Shown in pieces: positions 40,869 to 52,403 of a stretch of DNA of 64,000 nucleotides (position 1 is its first letter; each line of letters starts with the position of its first letter). Position numbers and translations under genes: made by a program. A model generated the notes under the pieces. That model did no database searches. It was not told the DNA's origin and saw nothing but the letters and a program-made list of their open reading frames with translations. This DNA is from Megalopta genalis (Eukaryota; Arthropoda; Insecta; Hymenoptera; Halictidae), in the NCBI RefSeq assembly GCF_051020955.1, contig NW_027476837.1, positions 62,001 through 126,000 of the forward strand, written 5' to 3'.

Positions 40869-42570
40869 TTTGTTTCGCATGCGATTGAAGCTAAATCATG
40901 TATATATCAAGTATTTGAAGCTGAACCATTTGATACGCTTGGATTTGAAGCTAAGCCTTCTACATCGCATTAATTTGAAGCTAAATCATGTGTTTCGCTT
41001 GGATTTGAAGCTATCTCGTTTGTTTCGCATGCAGTTGAAGATAAATCATGTATATCACAAGTATTTGAAGCTAAACCATTTGATTCGCATGGATTTGAAG
41101 CTAAGCCTTCAACTTCGCTTTGATATGAAGCTAAATCATTTGGTTCGCATGGATTTGAAGCTAACTCGATTGTTTCGCGTGCATTTGAAGTTATATCACT
41201 TATATCGCAATTATCAGAAGATAAATCATTTGTTTCTCATGTAGATGAAGCTAATTCTTCTACTTCGCATTGATTTGAATCTAAATCATGTGTTTCGCAT
41301 GGATTTGAAGCTAACTCGTTTGTTTCGCCAGCATTTGAATCTAAATCATGTATATCACAATTATTTGAATCTAAAGCATTTGCTTCCCATTGATTTGAAG
41401 ATAAGCCTTCTACTTCGCATTGATTTGAAGCTAAATCATGTGTTCCGCATGGATTTGAAGATAACTCGTTTGTTTCGCATGCAGTTGAAGCTAAATCATG
41501 TTTATCACAAGTATCTGAAACTAAACCATTTGTTTCGCAAGAATATGAATCTAACCCATGTGTTTCATATGAATTTGTAGCTAAATCAGGGCTTTCGCAT
41601 GGATTTGAAGCTAACTCGTTTGTTTCATATGCTGTTGATGCTAAATCATGTATATCACAAGTATTTGAAGCTATAGCATTTGATTCGCATGGATTTGAAG
41701 CTAAGCCTTCTACTTCGCATTGATTTGAAGCTGAATCCTGTGATCCGCATGGATTTGAAACTAACTCGTTTGTTTCGCATGCGATTGAAGCTAAATCATG
41801 CATATCTCAAGTATTCGAAGCTGAACCATTTGTTTCGCATGGATTTGAAGCTAACTCGTTTGTTTCGCCAGCATTTGAAGCTAAATCATGTATATCACAA
41901 GTATTTGAAGCTAAACAATTTGATTCGCTTTGATTTGAAGCTAAGCATTCTACTTCGCATTCATTTGAAGCTGAATCATTTCTTTCGCTTGAATTTGAAG
42001 CTAACACGTTTGTGTCACATGCAGTTGAAGGTAAATCATGTATATCACAAGTATTTGAAGCCAAAGCATTCGATTCGCATGGGTTTGAAGCTAAGCCTTC
42101 TACTTCGCATTGATTTGAAACTGAATCCTCTGATTCGCATGGATGTGAAGCTAACTCGTTTGTTTCGCAAGCATTTGAATCTAAATCATGTATATCACAA
42201 TTATTTGAATCTAAAGCATTTGCTTCGCATTGATTTGAAGATAAGCCTTCTACATCGCATTGATTTGAAGCTGAATCCTGTGATACGCATGGATTTGAAG
42301 ATAACTCGTTTGTTTCGCATGCAGTTGAATTTATATCACTTATATCACAAGTATTTGAAGCTGAACCATTTGTTTCGCATGGATTTGAAGCTAAGCCTTC
42401 TACTTCGCATTGGTTTGAACCTAAATCATTTGTTTCGAATGGATTGGAAACTAAGACTTCTACTTCGCATTGATTTGAAGCTTAATCATGTGTATCGCAT
42501 GGATTTTGATGCTAAACCTTCTACATCGCATTGTTTTGCAGCTAAATCATGTGTTTCGCATGGATTTGAA
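40869..42570. repeat. 4.65-kb nested tandem repeat, partial third copy
   Basis: It matches 36219-37920 at an offset of 4650 bp and lacks the same pentamer as that copy, so it derives from it rather than from the older unit. It breaks off near 42570, where sequence resembling 25110-25200 begins. Confidence 0.9.
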
Positions 42571-45500
42571 GCTAACTCGTTTGTTTCGTCTGCATTTGAA
42601 GCTATATCACGTATATCCCAAGTGCTTGAAGCTAAATCTTTTGTTTCCCGTTGATTTGAAGTTAAACATTCTACATCGCATTGATTTGAAGCTGAATCAT
42701 GTGATTCGCTTGAATTTGAAGCTAACTCGTTTGTTTCCCCTGCATTTGAAGCTACGTCACATATATCGCATGTATCTGATGCTAAATCATTTGTTACGCA
42801 TGGATTTGAAGCTATACCTTCTACATCGCATTGATTTGCATCTAAATCTTGTGTTTCGCAAGGATATGAAGCTAACTCGTTTGTTTCGTCTGCATTTGAA
42901 GCTATATCACATATATCCCAAGTGTTTGAAGCTCAATCATTTGCTTCGCTTCTATTTGAAGCTAATCCTTCTAAATCGCATTGATTTGAAGATAAATCAT
43001 GTTTTTTAGAATTGTTTCGTAACTAACTCGTTTGTTTCGAATGCAGTTGTAGCTAAACCGTGTATAAAACAAGTATTTGAAGCTAAATCATTCGATTCGC
43101 ATGGATGTAAAGCTAAGCCTTCTACTTCGCATGAATTTGAAGTCAAATCATGTGTTTCGCTTGGATTTGAAACTAAATCATGTGCTTCGCTTGGATTTGA
43201 AGCTACCTCGTTTGATTCGCATGCAGTTGAGGCTATATCACTTATATCGCAAGTATTTGATGCTAAATCATGTGTGACGCATGGATTCGAATCTAAATCT
43301 TCTACTTCCCATTGATTTGAAGCTAAATCAAGTGTTTCGCATGGATGTGAAGCTAACTCGTTTGTTTCGCAAGCATTTGAATCTAAATCATGTATGTCAC
43401 AATTATTTGAATCTAAAGCATTTGCTTCGCATTGATTTGAAGATAAGCCTTCTACATCGCATTGATTTGAAGCTGAATCCTGTGATACGCATGGATTTGA
43501 AGATAACTCGTTCGTTTCGCATGCAGTTGAAGCTATATCACTTATATCACAAGTATTTGAAGCTAAACCAATAGTTTCTCATGGATTTGAAGCTAAGCCT
43601 TCTACTTGGCATTGATTTGAAGCTGAATCATTTCTTTCGCTTGAATTTGAAGCTAACACGTTTGTTTCACATGCAGTTGAAGCTAAATCATGTATATCAC
43701 AAGTACTTATATCTAAACCATATGTTTCGCATGAATTTGAAGATAAGCGTACCAGTTCGCATTGAATTGTAGCTAAATCATGTGTTCCTCATGGTTTGAA
43801 GCTAAATCATGTATGTCACACGTATTTGAAGCTTAACCATTTGTTTCGCATGAATATTAAGCTGAACCATGTGTTTCGACTGAATTTGAAGCTAAATCAT
43901 GTGTTTCGCATGGATTTGAAGTTAACTCGTTTGTGTCGCCTGCATTTGAAGCTAAATCATGTATATCACAAGTACTTGAAGCTAAACGATTTATTTCGCA
44001 TGGATTCGAAGATAAGCCATCTACTTCGCATTGATTTGAAGCTAAATCATGTGTTGCGCATGGATATGAAGCTAAATCATGTATAAAACAAGTATTTGAA
44101 GCTAAATCATGTATAAAACAAGCATTTGAAGCTAAACCATTTGATTCGCATGGGTTTGAAGCTAAGCCTTCCACTTCGCTTTGATTTGAAGCTAAATCAT
44201 GTGTTTCGCATGGATTTGAAGCTAACTCGTTTGCTTCGCATGCAGTTGAAGCTAAATCATGTATATCACAAGTATTTGAAGCTGGACCATTTATTTCGCA
44301 TGGATTCGAAGATAAGCATTCCACTTCGCATTGATTTGAAGCCAAATCATGTGGTTTGCATGGATTTGAGGATAAATCATGTGTTTCGCATGGATTTGAA
44401 GCTAACTCGTTTGTTTCGCATGCGATTGAAGCTAAATCATGCATATCTCAAGTATTTGAAGCTGAACCATTTGTTTTGCATTGATATGAAGCTAAGAATT
44501 CTACTTCGCATTGATTTGATGCTAACTCATGTGTTTCGCATGGATTTGAAACTAACTCGGTTGTTTCGTCAGCATTTGAAGCTATATCACTTATATCGCA
44601 AGTATCTCAAGCTAAATCATTTGTGTCGAATGGATTTGAAGCTAAACCTGCTACATAGCATTGATTTGAAGCTTAATCATGTGTTTTGCATGGATTTGAA
44701 GCTAACTCGTTTGTTTCGTCTGCATTTGAAGCTATATCACGTATATCCCAAGTGCTTGAAGCTAAATCTTTTGTTTCGCGTTGATTTGAAGTTAAACATT
44801 CTACATCGCATTGATTTGAAGCTGAATCATGTGATTCGCTTGAATTTGAAACTAACTCGTTTGTTTCCCCTGCATTTGAAGCTACGTCACATATATCGCA
44901 TGTATCTGATGCTAAATCATTTGTTACGCATGGATTTGAAGCTATACCTTCTACATCGCATTGATTTGCATCTAAATCTTGTGTTTCGCAAGGATATGAA
45001 GCTAACTCGTTTGTTTCGTCTGCATTTGAAGCTAGATCACTTATATGGCAAGCATCTGAAGCCAAATCATTGGTTTCGCATGGATTTGAAGCTAAACCTT
45101 CTACATCGAATAGATTTGAAGCTAACTCGTTTGTTTCGTCTTCAAATGAAGCTATATCACTTATATCGCAAGTATTTGAGGAAAAATCATGTGTTTTGCA
45201 TGGATTTGAAACTAGCTCGTTTGTTTCTCCTGCATTTGAAGCTATATCACTTATATCGCAAGTATCTGAAGCTAAATCATTTGTTTCGCATGGATTTGAA
45301 GCTAACTCGTTTGTTTCGTCTGCATTTGAATCTATATCACATATATCCCAAGTGTTTGAAGCTCAATCATTTGCTTCGCTTCTATTTGAAGATAATCCTT
45401 CTAAATCGCATTGATTTGAAGATAAATCATGTTTTTTAGAATTGTTTCGTAACTAACTCGTTTGTTTCGAATGCAGTTGTAGCTAAACCGTGTATAAAAC

Positions 45501-45790
45501 AAGTATTTGAAGCTAAATCATTCGATTCGCATGGATGTAAAGCTAAGCCTTCTACTTCGCATGAATTTGAAGTCAAATCATGTGTTTCGCTTGGATTTGA
45601 AACTAAATCATGTGCTTCGCTTGGATTTGAAGCTAACTCGTTTGATTCGCATGCAGCTGAGGCTATATCACTTATATCGCAAGTATTTGATGCTAAATCA
45701 TGTGTGACGCATGGATTCGAATCTAAATCTTCTACTTCGCATTGATTTGAAGCTAAATCATGTGTTTCGCTTGGATTTGAAGCTATCTCG
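42571..45790. repeat. Duplicated segment, offset 2130-2430 bp
   Basis: About 42571-42900 matches 44701-45030 at an offset of 2130. About 42890-43280 matches 45320-45710 at an offset of 2430, so the second copy has gained 300 bp (two pentamers). Both copies carry an unusual interruption, GTTTTTTAGAATTGTTTCG, near 43002 and 45432, which fits no monomer type. Between them lie subfamily II pentamers. No gene is seen. Confidence 0.82.
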
Positions 45791-48700
45791 TTTGTTTCGC
45801 ATTCAGTTGAAGCTATATCACTTAGATTCGCAAGTATTTGAAGCTAAACCATTTGTTTTGCATTGATATGAAGCTAAGAATTCTACTTCGCATTGATTTG
45901 ATGCTAACTCATGTGTTTCGCTTGGATTGGAAGCTAACTCGTTTGTTTCGCATGGAGTTGAAGCTAAATCATGTATATCACAAGTATTTGAAGATAATCC
46001 ATTTGTTTTGCATGGATCCGAAGATCAGCCTTATAGTTCTCATTGATTTGAAGCTAAATCATCTGTTTCGCTTGGATTTGAAGCTAACTCGTTTGTTTCG
46101 CATGAAGTTGAAGATAAATCATGTATATCACGAGTATTTGAAGCTATACCATTTTTTTCGCATTAATATTAAGCTAATCCATGTGTTTCGAATGAATTTG
46201 AAGCTAAATCACGTGTTTCGCTTGGATTTGAAGCTAACTCGTTTGTTTCGCATGCAGTTGAAGCTAAGTCATGTATATCACAAGTATTTGAAGCTGAAAC
46301 ATTGTTTCGCCTGAATATTAAGCTAAACGATGTGTTTCGTCTGATTTTGAAGCTAAATCATGAGTTTCGCGTGGATTTGAAGCTAACTCGTTTGTTTAGC
46401 CTGCATTTGAACCTACATCACTTATATTCGCAAGTATTTTAAGCTAAACCATTCGTTTCGCATGGTTTTGAAGCTGAGCCTTCTACTTCGCTTTGATTTG
46501 AAACTAAATCTTGTTTAACACAAGTATCTGAATCTAAGCCATCTGTTTCGCAAGAATATGAAGCTATGAATCTAATCCATGTGATTCGCATTGATTTGCA
46601 GCTAGATCATGTGTTTCGCTTGGATTTGAATCTAACTCGTTTGTGTCGCCTGCATTTGAAGCTAAATCATGTATATCACGAGTATTTGAAGCTAAACCAT
46701 TTGTTTCGCATGGATTTGAAGATAAGCCTTCTACTTCGCATTGATTTGATACTAGATCATGTGTTTCGCTAGGATTTGAAGCTAACTTGTTTGTTTCGCC
46801 TGCATTTGAAGCTAAATCATGTATATCACAAGTATTTGAAGCTAAACTAATTGTGTCGCACGGATTCGAAGACAATCCTTCTACTTCGCATTGATTTGAA
46901 TCTAAATCATGTGTTTCGCACAGATTTGAAGCTAACTCGTTTGTTTCGCATGCAGTTGAAGCTAAATCATGTATATCACAAGTATTCGAAGCTGAACCAT
47001 TTATTTTGCATGAATATTAAGCTTAACCTTGTGTTTCGCATGAGTTTGAAGCTAAATCATGTGTTTCGCTTGGATTTGAAGCCAAGCCTTCTACTTCGCA
47101 TTGATTTGATGCTAAACCATGTGTATCGCATGAATTTGAAGCTAAATCATGTGTTTGGCATGGATTTGAATTCAACTCGTTTGTTTCGTCTGCATTTAAA
47201 GCTATTTCATTTATATCGCAAGTATTTGAAGCTTAATCATGTGTTTCGCTTGGATTTGAAGCTAACTCGTTTGTTTCGCAAGCAGATGAAGCTATATCAC
47301 ATATATCGCAATTATCTGAAGCTAAATCATTGGTTTCGCATGGATTTGAAGCTAAACCTTCGACATCGCATTGATTTGCTGTTAAATCATGTGTTTTGCA
47401 TGGATTTGAAGCTAACTCGTTTGTTTCCCTTGCATTTGAAGCTATATCACTTATATCGCAATTATTTGATGCTAAATCATTAATTTCGCATGGATTTGAA
47501 GCTAAACCTTCTACATCGCATTGATTTGAAGCTAAATCATGTGTTTCGCTTGTATATGAAGCTAACTCGTTTGTTTCGCCTGCAGTTGAATCTATATCAC
47601 TTATATCGCAAGTATCTGAATCTAAATCATTTGCTTCGCATGGATATCAAGCTAAGCCTTCTACTTCGCATTGATTTGAAGCTAAATCATGTGTATCGCA
47701 TGGATATTGAAGCTAACTCGTTTGATTCGTCTGAATTCGAAGCAATATCACTTATATCGCAAGTGTCTGAAGCTAAATCATTTGTGTCGCATGGATTTGA
47801 AGCTAAACTTACTACATTGCATTGATTTGAAGCTCAATCATGTGTTTTGCATGGATTTGAAGCTAACTCGTTTGTTTCCCCTGCATTTGAAGCTATGTCA
47901 CTTATATCGCGAGTAAATGGCACTAAATCACTTGATTCGCATGGATTTGACGCTAAACCATCTAAATCGAATTGATTTCAAGCTATATCATATGTTTCGC
48001 ATGGACTTGAAGCTAACTCTTTTGTTTCACCTTCATTTTAAGCTATATCAATTATATCACAAGTATCTCATGCTTAATCATTTGTTTCGCATGGATTTGA
48101 AGCTAAACCTTCTACATCGCATTGATTTGCAGCTAAATCCTGTGTTTCGCATGGATTTGAAGCTAACTCGTTTGTTTCGTCTGCACTTGAAGCTATATCA
48201 CTTATATCCCGAGTGTTTGAAGCTAAATCAGTTGTTTCGCATGGATTCGAAGCTAAACCTTCTACATCGCATTGATTTGAAGCTAAATCATGTGTTTCGC
48301 TTGTATATGAAGCTAACTCGTTTGTTTCGCCTGCAGTTGAATCTATATCACTTATATCGCAAGTATCTGAACCTAAATCCTTTGTTTCGCAAGGATTTGA
48401 AGCTAACTCGTTTGTTCCGTCTGCATTTGAAGCTATATCACTTATATCGCAAGTATCTGAACCTAAATCATTTGTATCGCATGGATTTGAAGCTAAGCCT
48501 TCTACTTCGCATTGATATGAAGCTAAATCATGTGTTTCGCATGGATTTTGAAGCTAACTCGTTTGATTCGTCTGAATTCGAAGCAATATCACTTATATCG
48601 CAAGTATCTGAAGCTAAATCATTTGTGTCGCATGGATTTGAAGCTAAACCAACTACATAGCATTGATTTGAAGCTCAATCATGTGTTTTGCATGGATTTG

Positions 48701-51700
48701 AAGCTAACTGGTTTGTTTCCCCTGCATTTGAAGCTATGTCACTGATGCTAAATCACTTGATTCGCATGGATTTGAAGCTAAACCTTCTACATCGCATTGA
48801 CTTCAAGCTAAATCATGTGTTTCTCTTGGATTTGAAGCTAACTCGTTTGTTTCACCTGCATTTGAAGCTAAATCATCTATATCACAAGTATTTGTAGCCA
48901 AACCATTTGTTTCTCATGGATTTGAATCTAAGCCTTCTACTTAGCATTGGTTTGAAACTAAATCATGTGTTTCGCATGGATTTGAAACTAAATCGATTGT
49001 TTCGGCGGCATATGAAGCTAACTCATGTATAACACAAGTATCTGAAGCTAAATCATTTGTTTAGCATGGATTTGAAGCTAAGCCTTCTACTTCGGATTGA
49101 TTTGAAGCTGAATCATGTGTTTCGTTTGGATTTGAAAGCAACTCGGTTGTTTCGCATGCATATGAAGCTAAATCATGTATAACACAAGTATTTGAAGCTA
49201 AAGCATTTGATTCGCATGGATTTGAAGCTAAGCCTTCTACTTCGCATTGATTTGAATCTAAATCGTGTGTTTCTCTTGTATTTGATGCAAACTCGTTTGT
49301 TTCACCTGCATTTGAAGCTATATCATGTATATCACAAGTATTTGAAACTAAACCATTTATTTCGCATGGATTCGAAGATAAGCATTCTACTTCGCATTGA
49401 TTTGAAGCTGAATCATGTGTTTCGCATGGATTTGAAACTAACTCTTTTCATTCGCATGCAGTTGAAGTTAAATCATGAATAAAACAAGAATTTGAAGCTA
49501 AACTATTTGTTTCGCATGTATTTGAAACTAAACAATGTGTTTCGAATGAATTTGAAGATAAATCATGTGTTTCGCATGGATTTGAAGCTAACTCGATTGT
49601 TTCGCATGCAGTTGAAGTTAAATCATGAATAAAACAAGAATTTGAAGCTAAACTATTTGTTTCGCATGGATTTGAAGGTAAACAATGCGTTTCAAATGAA
49701 TTTGAATATAAATCATGTGTTTCGCCTGGATTTGAATCTTACTCGTTTGTTTCGCCTGCATTTGTCGCTAAATCATATATATCACAAGTATTTGAAGCTA
49801 AACCATTTGTTTCGCATGGATTCGATGATAACCCTTCTACTTCGCATGAATTTGAAGCTAAATCATGTGTTCCGTTTTGATTTGAAACTAACTCGATTGT
49901 TTCGGCGGCATATGAAGCTAAGTCATGTATAACACAAGCATCTGAAGCTAAATCATTTGTTTAGCATGGATTTGAAGCTAAACCTTCTCCATCGCATTGA
50001 CTTGGTTCTAAATCATGTGTGTCGCATGGATTTGACGCTAACTCGTTTGATTCGTCTGCATTTGCAGCTATATCGCTTATATCCCAAGTGTTTGAAGCTA
50101 AATCATTTGTTTCGCATGGATTTTATGCTAACTCGTTTGTTTCCTCAGCATTTGAAGCTATATCAGATATATCGCAAGTAACTGATGCTAAATCATTTGT
50201 TTCCATGGATTTGCAGCGAATCGTTCTTCATTGCATTGATATGCAGCTAAATCATGTGTTTCGCATGGATTTGAAACTAACTCGTTTGTTTCCCCTGCAT
50301 TTGAAGCTATATCACTTATATCGCAAGTATCTGATGCTAAATCATTTGTTTCGCATGGATTTGAGGCTAAACCTTCTATATCGCATTGATTTGTAGCAAA
50401 ATCATGTGTTCTCTTGGATTTGAAGCTAACTCGTTTGTTTCGCCTGCATTTGAAGCTATTATATATCACTTGTATCGCAAGTATTTGAAGAAAAATCATT
50501 TTTTTCGCATGGATTTGAAGCTATACCTTCTACATCGCATTGATTTGCAGTTCAATCATCTGTTTCGCATGGATTTGAAGCTGGCTAGTTTGTTTCGCCT
50601 GCATTTGAAGCTATATAGCCTATATCCCAACTGTTTGAAGCTCAATAATTTGTTTCGCATGGATTTGAAGCTAACTCGTTTGTTTCGCATGCAGCTGAAG
50701 CTATATCACCTAAATCCCAAGTGTTTGCTGCTCAATAATTTGTTTCGCATGGATTTGAAGCTAAACCTTCTACATCGCATGGACTTGAAGCTTACTCGTT
50801 TGTTTCGCATGCAGTTGAAGCTAAATTATGAATATCACAAGTACTTATATCCAAACCATATATTTCGCATGAATTTGAAGATAAGCGTACCAGTTCGCAT
50901 TGAATTGTAGCTAAATCATGTGTTACGCATGGTTTGAAGCTAAATCACGTATGTCACACGTATTTGAAGCTTAACCATTTGTTTCGCATGAATATTAAGC
51001 TGAACCATGTGTTTCGAATGAATTTGAAGGTAAATCATGTGTTTGGCATGGATTTGAAGCTAACTCGTTTGTTTCGCCAGCGTTTGAAGCAAAATCATGT
51101 ATGTCACAAGTATTTGAAGCTTAACCATTTGATTCGCTTGGATTTGAAGCCAAGCCTTCTACTTCGCATTGATTTGATGCTAAAACATGTGTTTCGCATG
51201 AATTTGAAGCTAAATCATGTGTTTCGCTTGGATTTGTAGATAACTCGTTTGTTTCGCCGGCATTTGTAGCTAAATAATGTAAATCACAAGTATTTGAAGC
51301 TAATCCGTTTGTTTCGCACGGATTAGAAGATAAGCCTTTTACTTCGCATTGATTTGAAGATAAATCATGTGTTTCGCATGGATTTGAAGCTAACTCGTTT
51401 GTTTTGAATGCAGTTGAAGCTAAATCATGTATATCACAAGTATTTGAAGCTGAACCAATTGTTCCGCATGTATATTAATCTAAACCATGTGTTTCGCATG
51501 AATTTGAAGCTAAATCATGTGTTTCGCATGGATATGAAGCTAACTCGTTTGTTTCGCATGGAGTTGAAGCTAAATCATGTATATCACAAGTATTTGAAGC
51601 TGAACCAATTGTTCCACATGTATATTAATCTAAACCATGTGTTTCGCATGAATAATAATCTAAACCATGTGATTCGCATCAATTTAAAGCTAAATCATGT

Positions 51701-51720
51701 GTTTCGCATGGATTTGAAGC
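45791..51720. repeat. Mixed satellite stretch with 150- and 751/841-bp duplications
   Basis: The stretch is satellite only. About 47520-47640 matches 48271-48390 at an offset of 751, and 47690-47900 matches 48530-48740 at 841, so a 90-bp (three-monomer) insertion separates the two halves. A 150-bp pentamer duplication with AATCATGAATAAAACAAG lies at about 49451 and 49601. Monomers here are more diverged from one another than in the 16.7-42.6 kb region. Confidence 0.8.
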
Positions 51721-52000
51721 TAACTCGTTTGTTTTGCATGGAGTAGAAGCTAAATCATGTATATCACAAGTATTTGAAGCTATACCATTTGTTTCGCATG
51801 TATTTGAAGATAAGGCTTCTACTTCGCATTGATTTGAAACTAAATCATGTGTTTCGCTAGAATTTGAAGCTAATTCATTTGTTTCGCATGCAGTTGAAAC
51901 TAACTCGTTTGTTTCGCATGCAGTTTAAGCTAAATCATGTATATCACCAGTATTTGAAGCTATACCATTTGTTTCGCCTGTATTTGAAGATAAGGCTTCT
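51721..52000. repeat. 180-bp local duplication at the insertion site
   Basis: About 51721-51815 recurs at 51901-51995 (six monomers apart), each ending in GAAGATAAGGCTTCT. The continuation of the first copy (51816 onward) matches the sequence found to the right of the retrotransposon. The local duplication therefore predates the insertion, which interrupted the second unit. Confidence 0.85.
51986..52000. repeat. Target-site duplication, left copy
   Basis: GAAGATAAGGCTTCT lies directly before the A-rich tail of the element (T-rich on the plus strand). It is identical to 57950-57964. The first G is ambiguous because the element ends in a run of G at 57944-57950, so the duplication is 14 or 15 bp. 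Confidence 0.93.
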
Positions 52001-52019
52001 TTTCTTTTTTTTTTTGTTT
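52001..52019 (-). other. A-rich 3' tail
   Basis: On the element strand the sequence ends in AAACA, then eleven A, then GAAA, joined directly to the target duplication. A poly(A) end is common in the R1 clade. It fits priming from the T-ending plus-strand 3' end at base 52000. Confidence 0.9.
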
Positions 52020-52403
52020 AACGTGGGGGAAATCTGCTGGTCAGACACCCCCGTCCCGCCCGAAGGGCGGGGCGGAGGTAGTGCGGGTTTTGACCCGCTA
52101 AAACCCCCACGGCGGCCTAGGGCGCTGGCGAGTAGCGGGGGAGCCACGGGAACTCTTACAGAACACAACCGCGGCTCCCCCTCGCCTGGCCGGCCACCAG
52201 GATGGAATGGCGGTGGCCGGCCGCGTCCCGGGGTGGAGATTTATACTCCCCCCATGAATCATCTTGCTTCGGCGGTGCGGGGGACCGCACCCCACACCGC
52301 CTCGTCTCTCCCACTATGGGGAGGACAGCTTCAGTTGGGGGGGGGGATGGCGGGCGGCGGGCAATTAAACCAGTAATCTGGTACACCCGCCGCCCGCCTA
52401 TTC
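52020..52403 (-). other. 3' UTR of the retrotransposon
   Basis: About 385 non-coding G+C-rich bases lie between the ORF2 stop and the A-rich tail, with a run of C on the element strand at about 52337-52346. In related elements this region is recognised by the reverse transcriptase when copying starts. No AATAAA signal is seen near the end. Short open frames crossing it are chance. Confidence 0.8.

Larger units (their letters stand above)
1..52000. repeat. 30-bp satellite array, left arm (no genes)
   Basis: This is uninterrupted tandem satellite DNA, running off the left edge of the window. Each 30-bp monomer has TTTGAAGCTA at about positions 3-12 and TTTCGC at about 22-27. The variable bases 13-21 define five types: A (ACTCGTTTG), B (TATCACTTA), C (AATCATTTG), D (ACCTTCTAC) and E (AATCATGTG). 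They recur in the order A-B-C-D-E as a 150-bp pentamer; a clear example is 26778-26930. Single-base indels (29- and 31-bp monomers) recur, so no reading frame stays open throughout. Long open frames (up to 600 codons, for example 18985-20787) reflect a stop-poor unit divisible by three. I do not recognise this satellite as a named family. Confidence 0.96.

Noticed and set aside
42996..43030. Small mobile-element footprint at the odd GTTTTTTAGAATTG sequence
   Set aside because: It is too short, with no inverted repeats or target duplication. It is better explained as a deletion junction within the satellite.
1..52000. CRISPR array suggested by regular 30-bp repeats
   Set aside because: The repeats are contiguous, with no unique spacers between them, no leader and no cas genes. 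Neighbouring monomers are diverged versions of each other.
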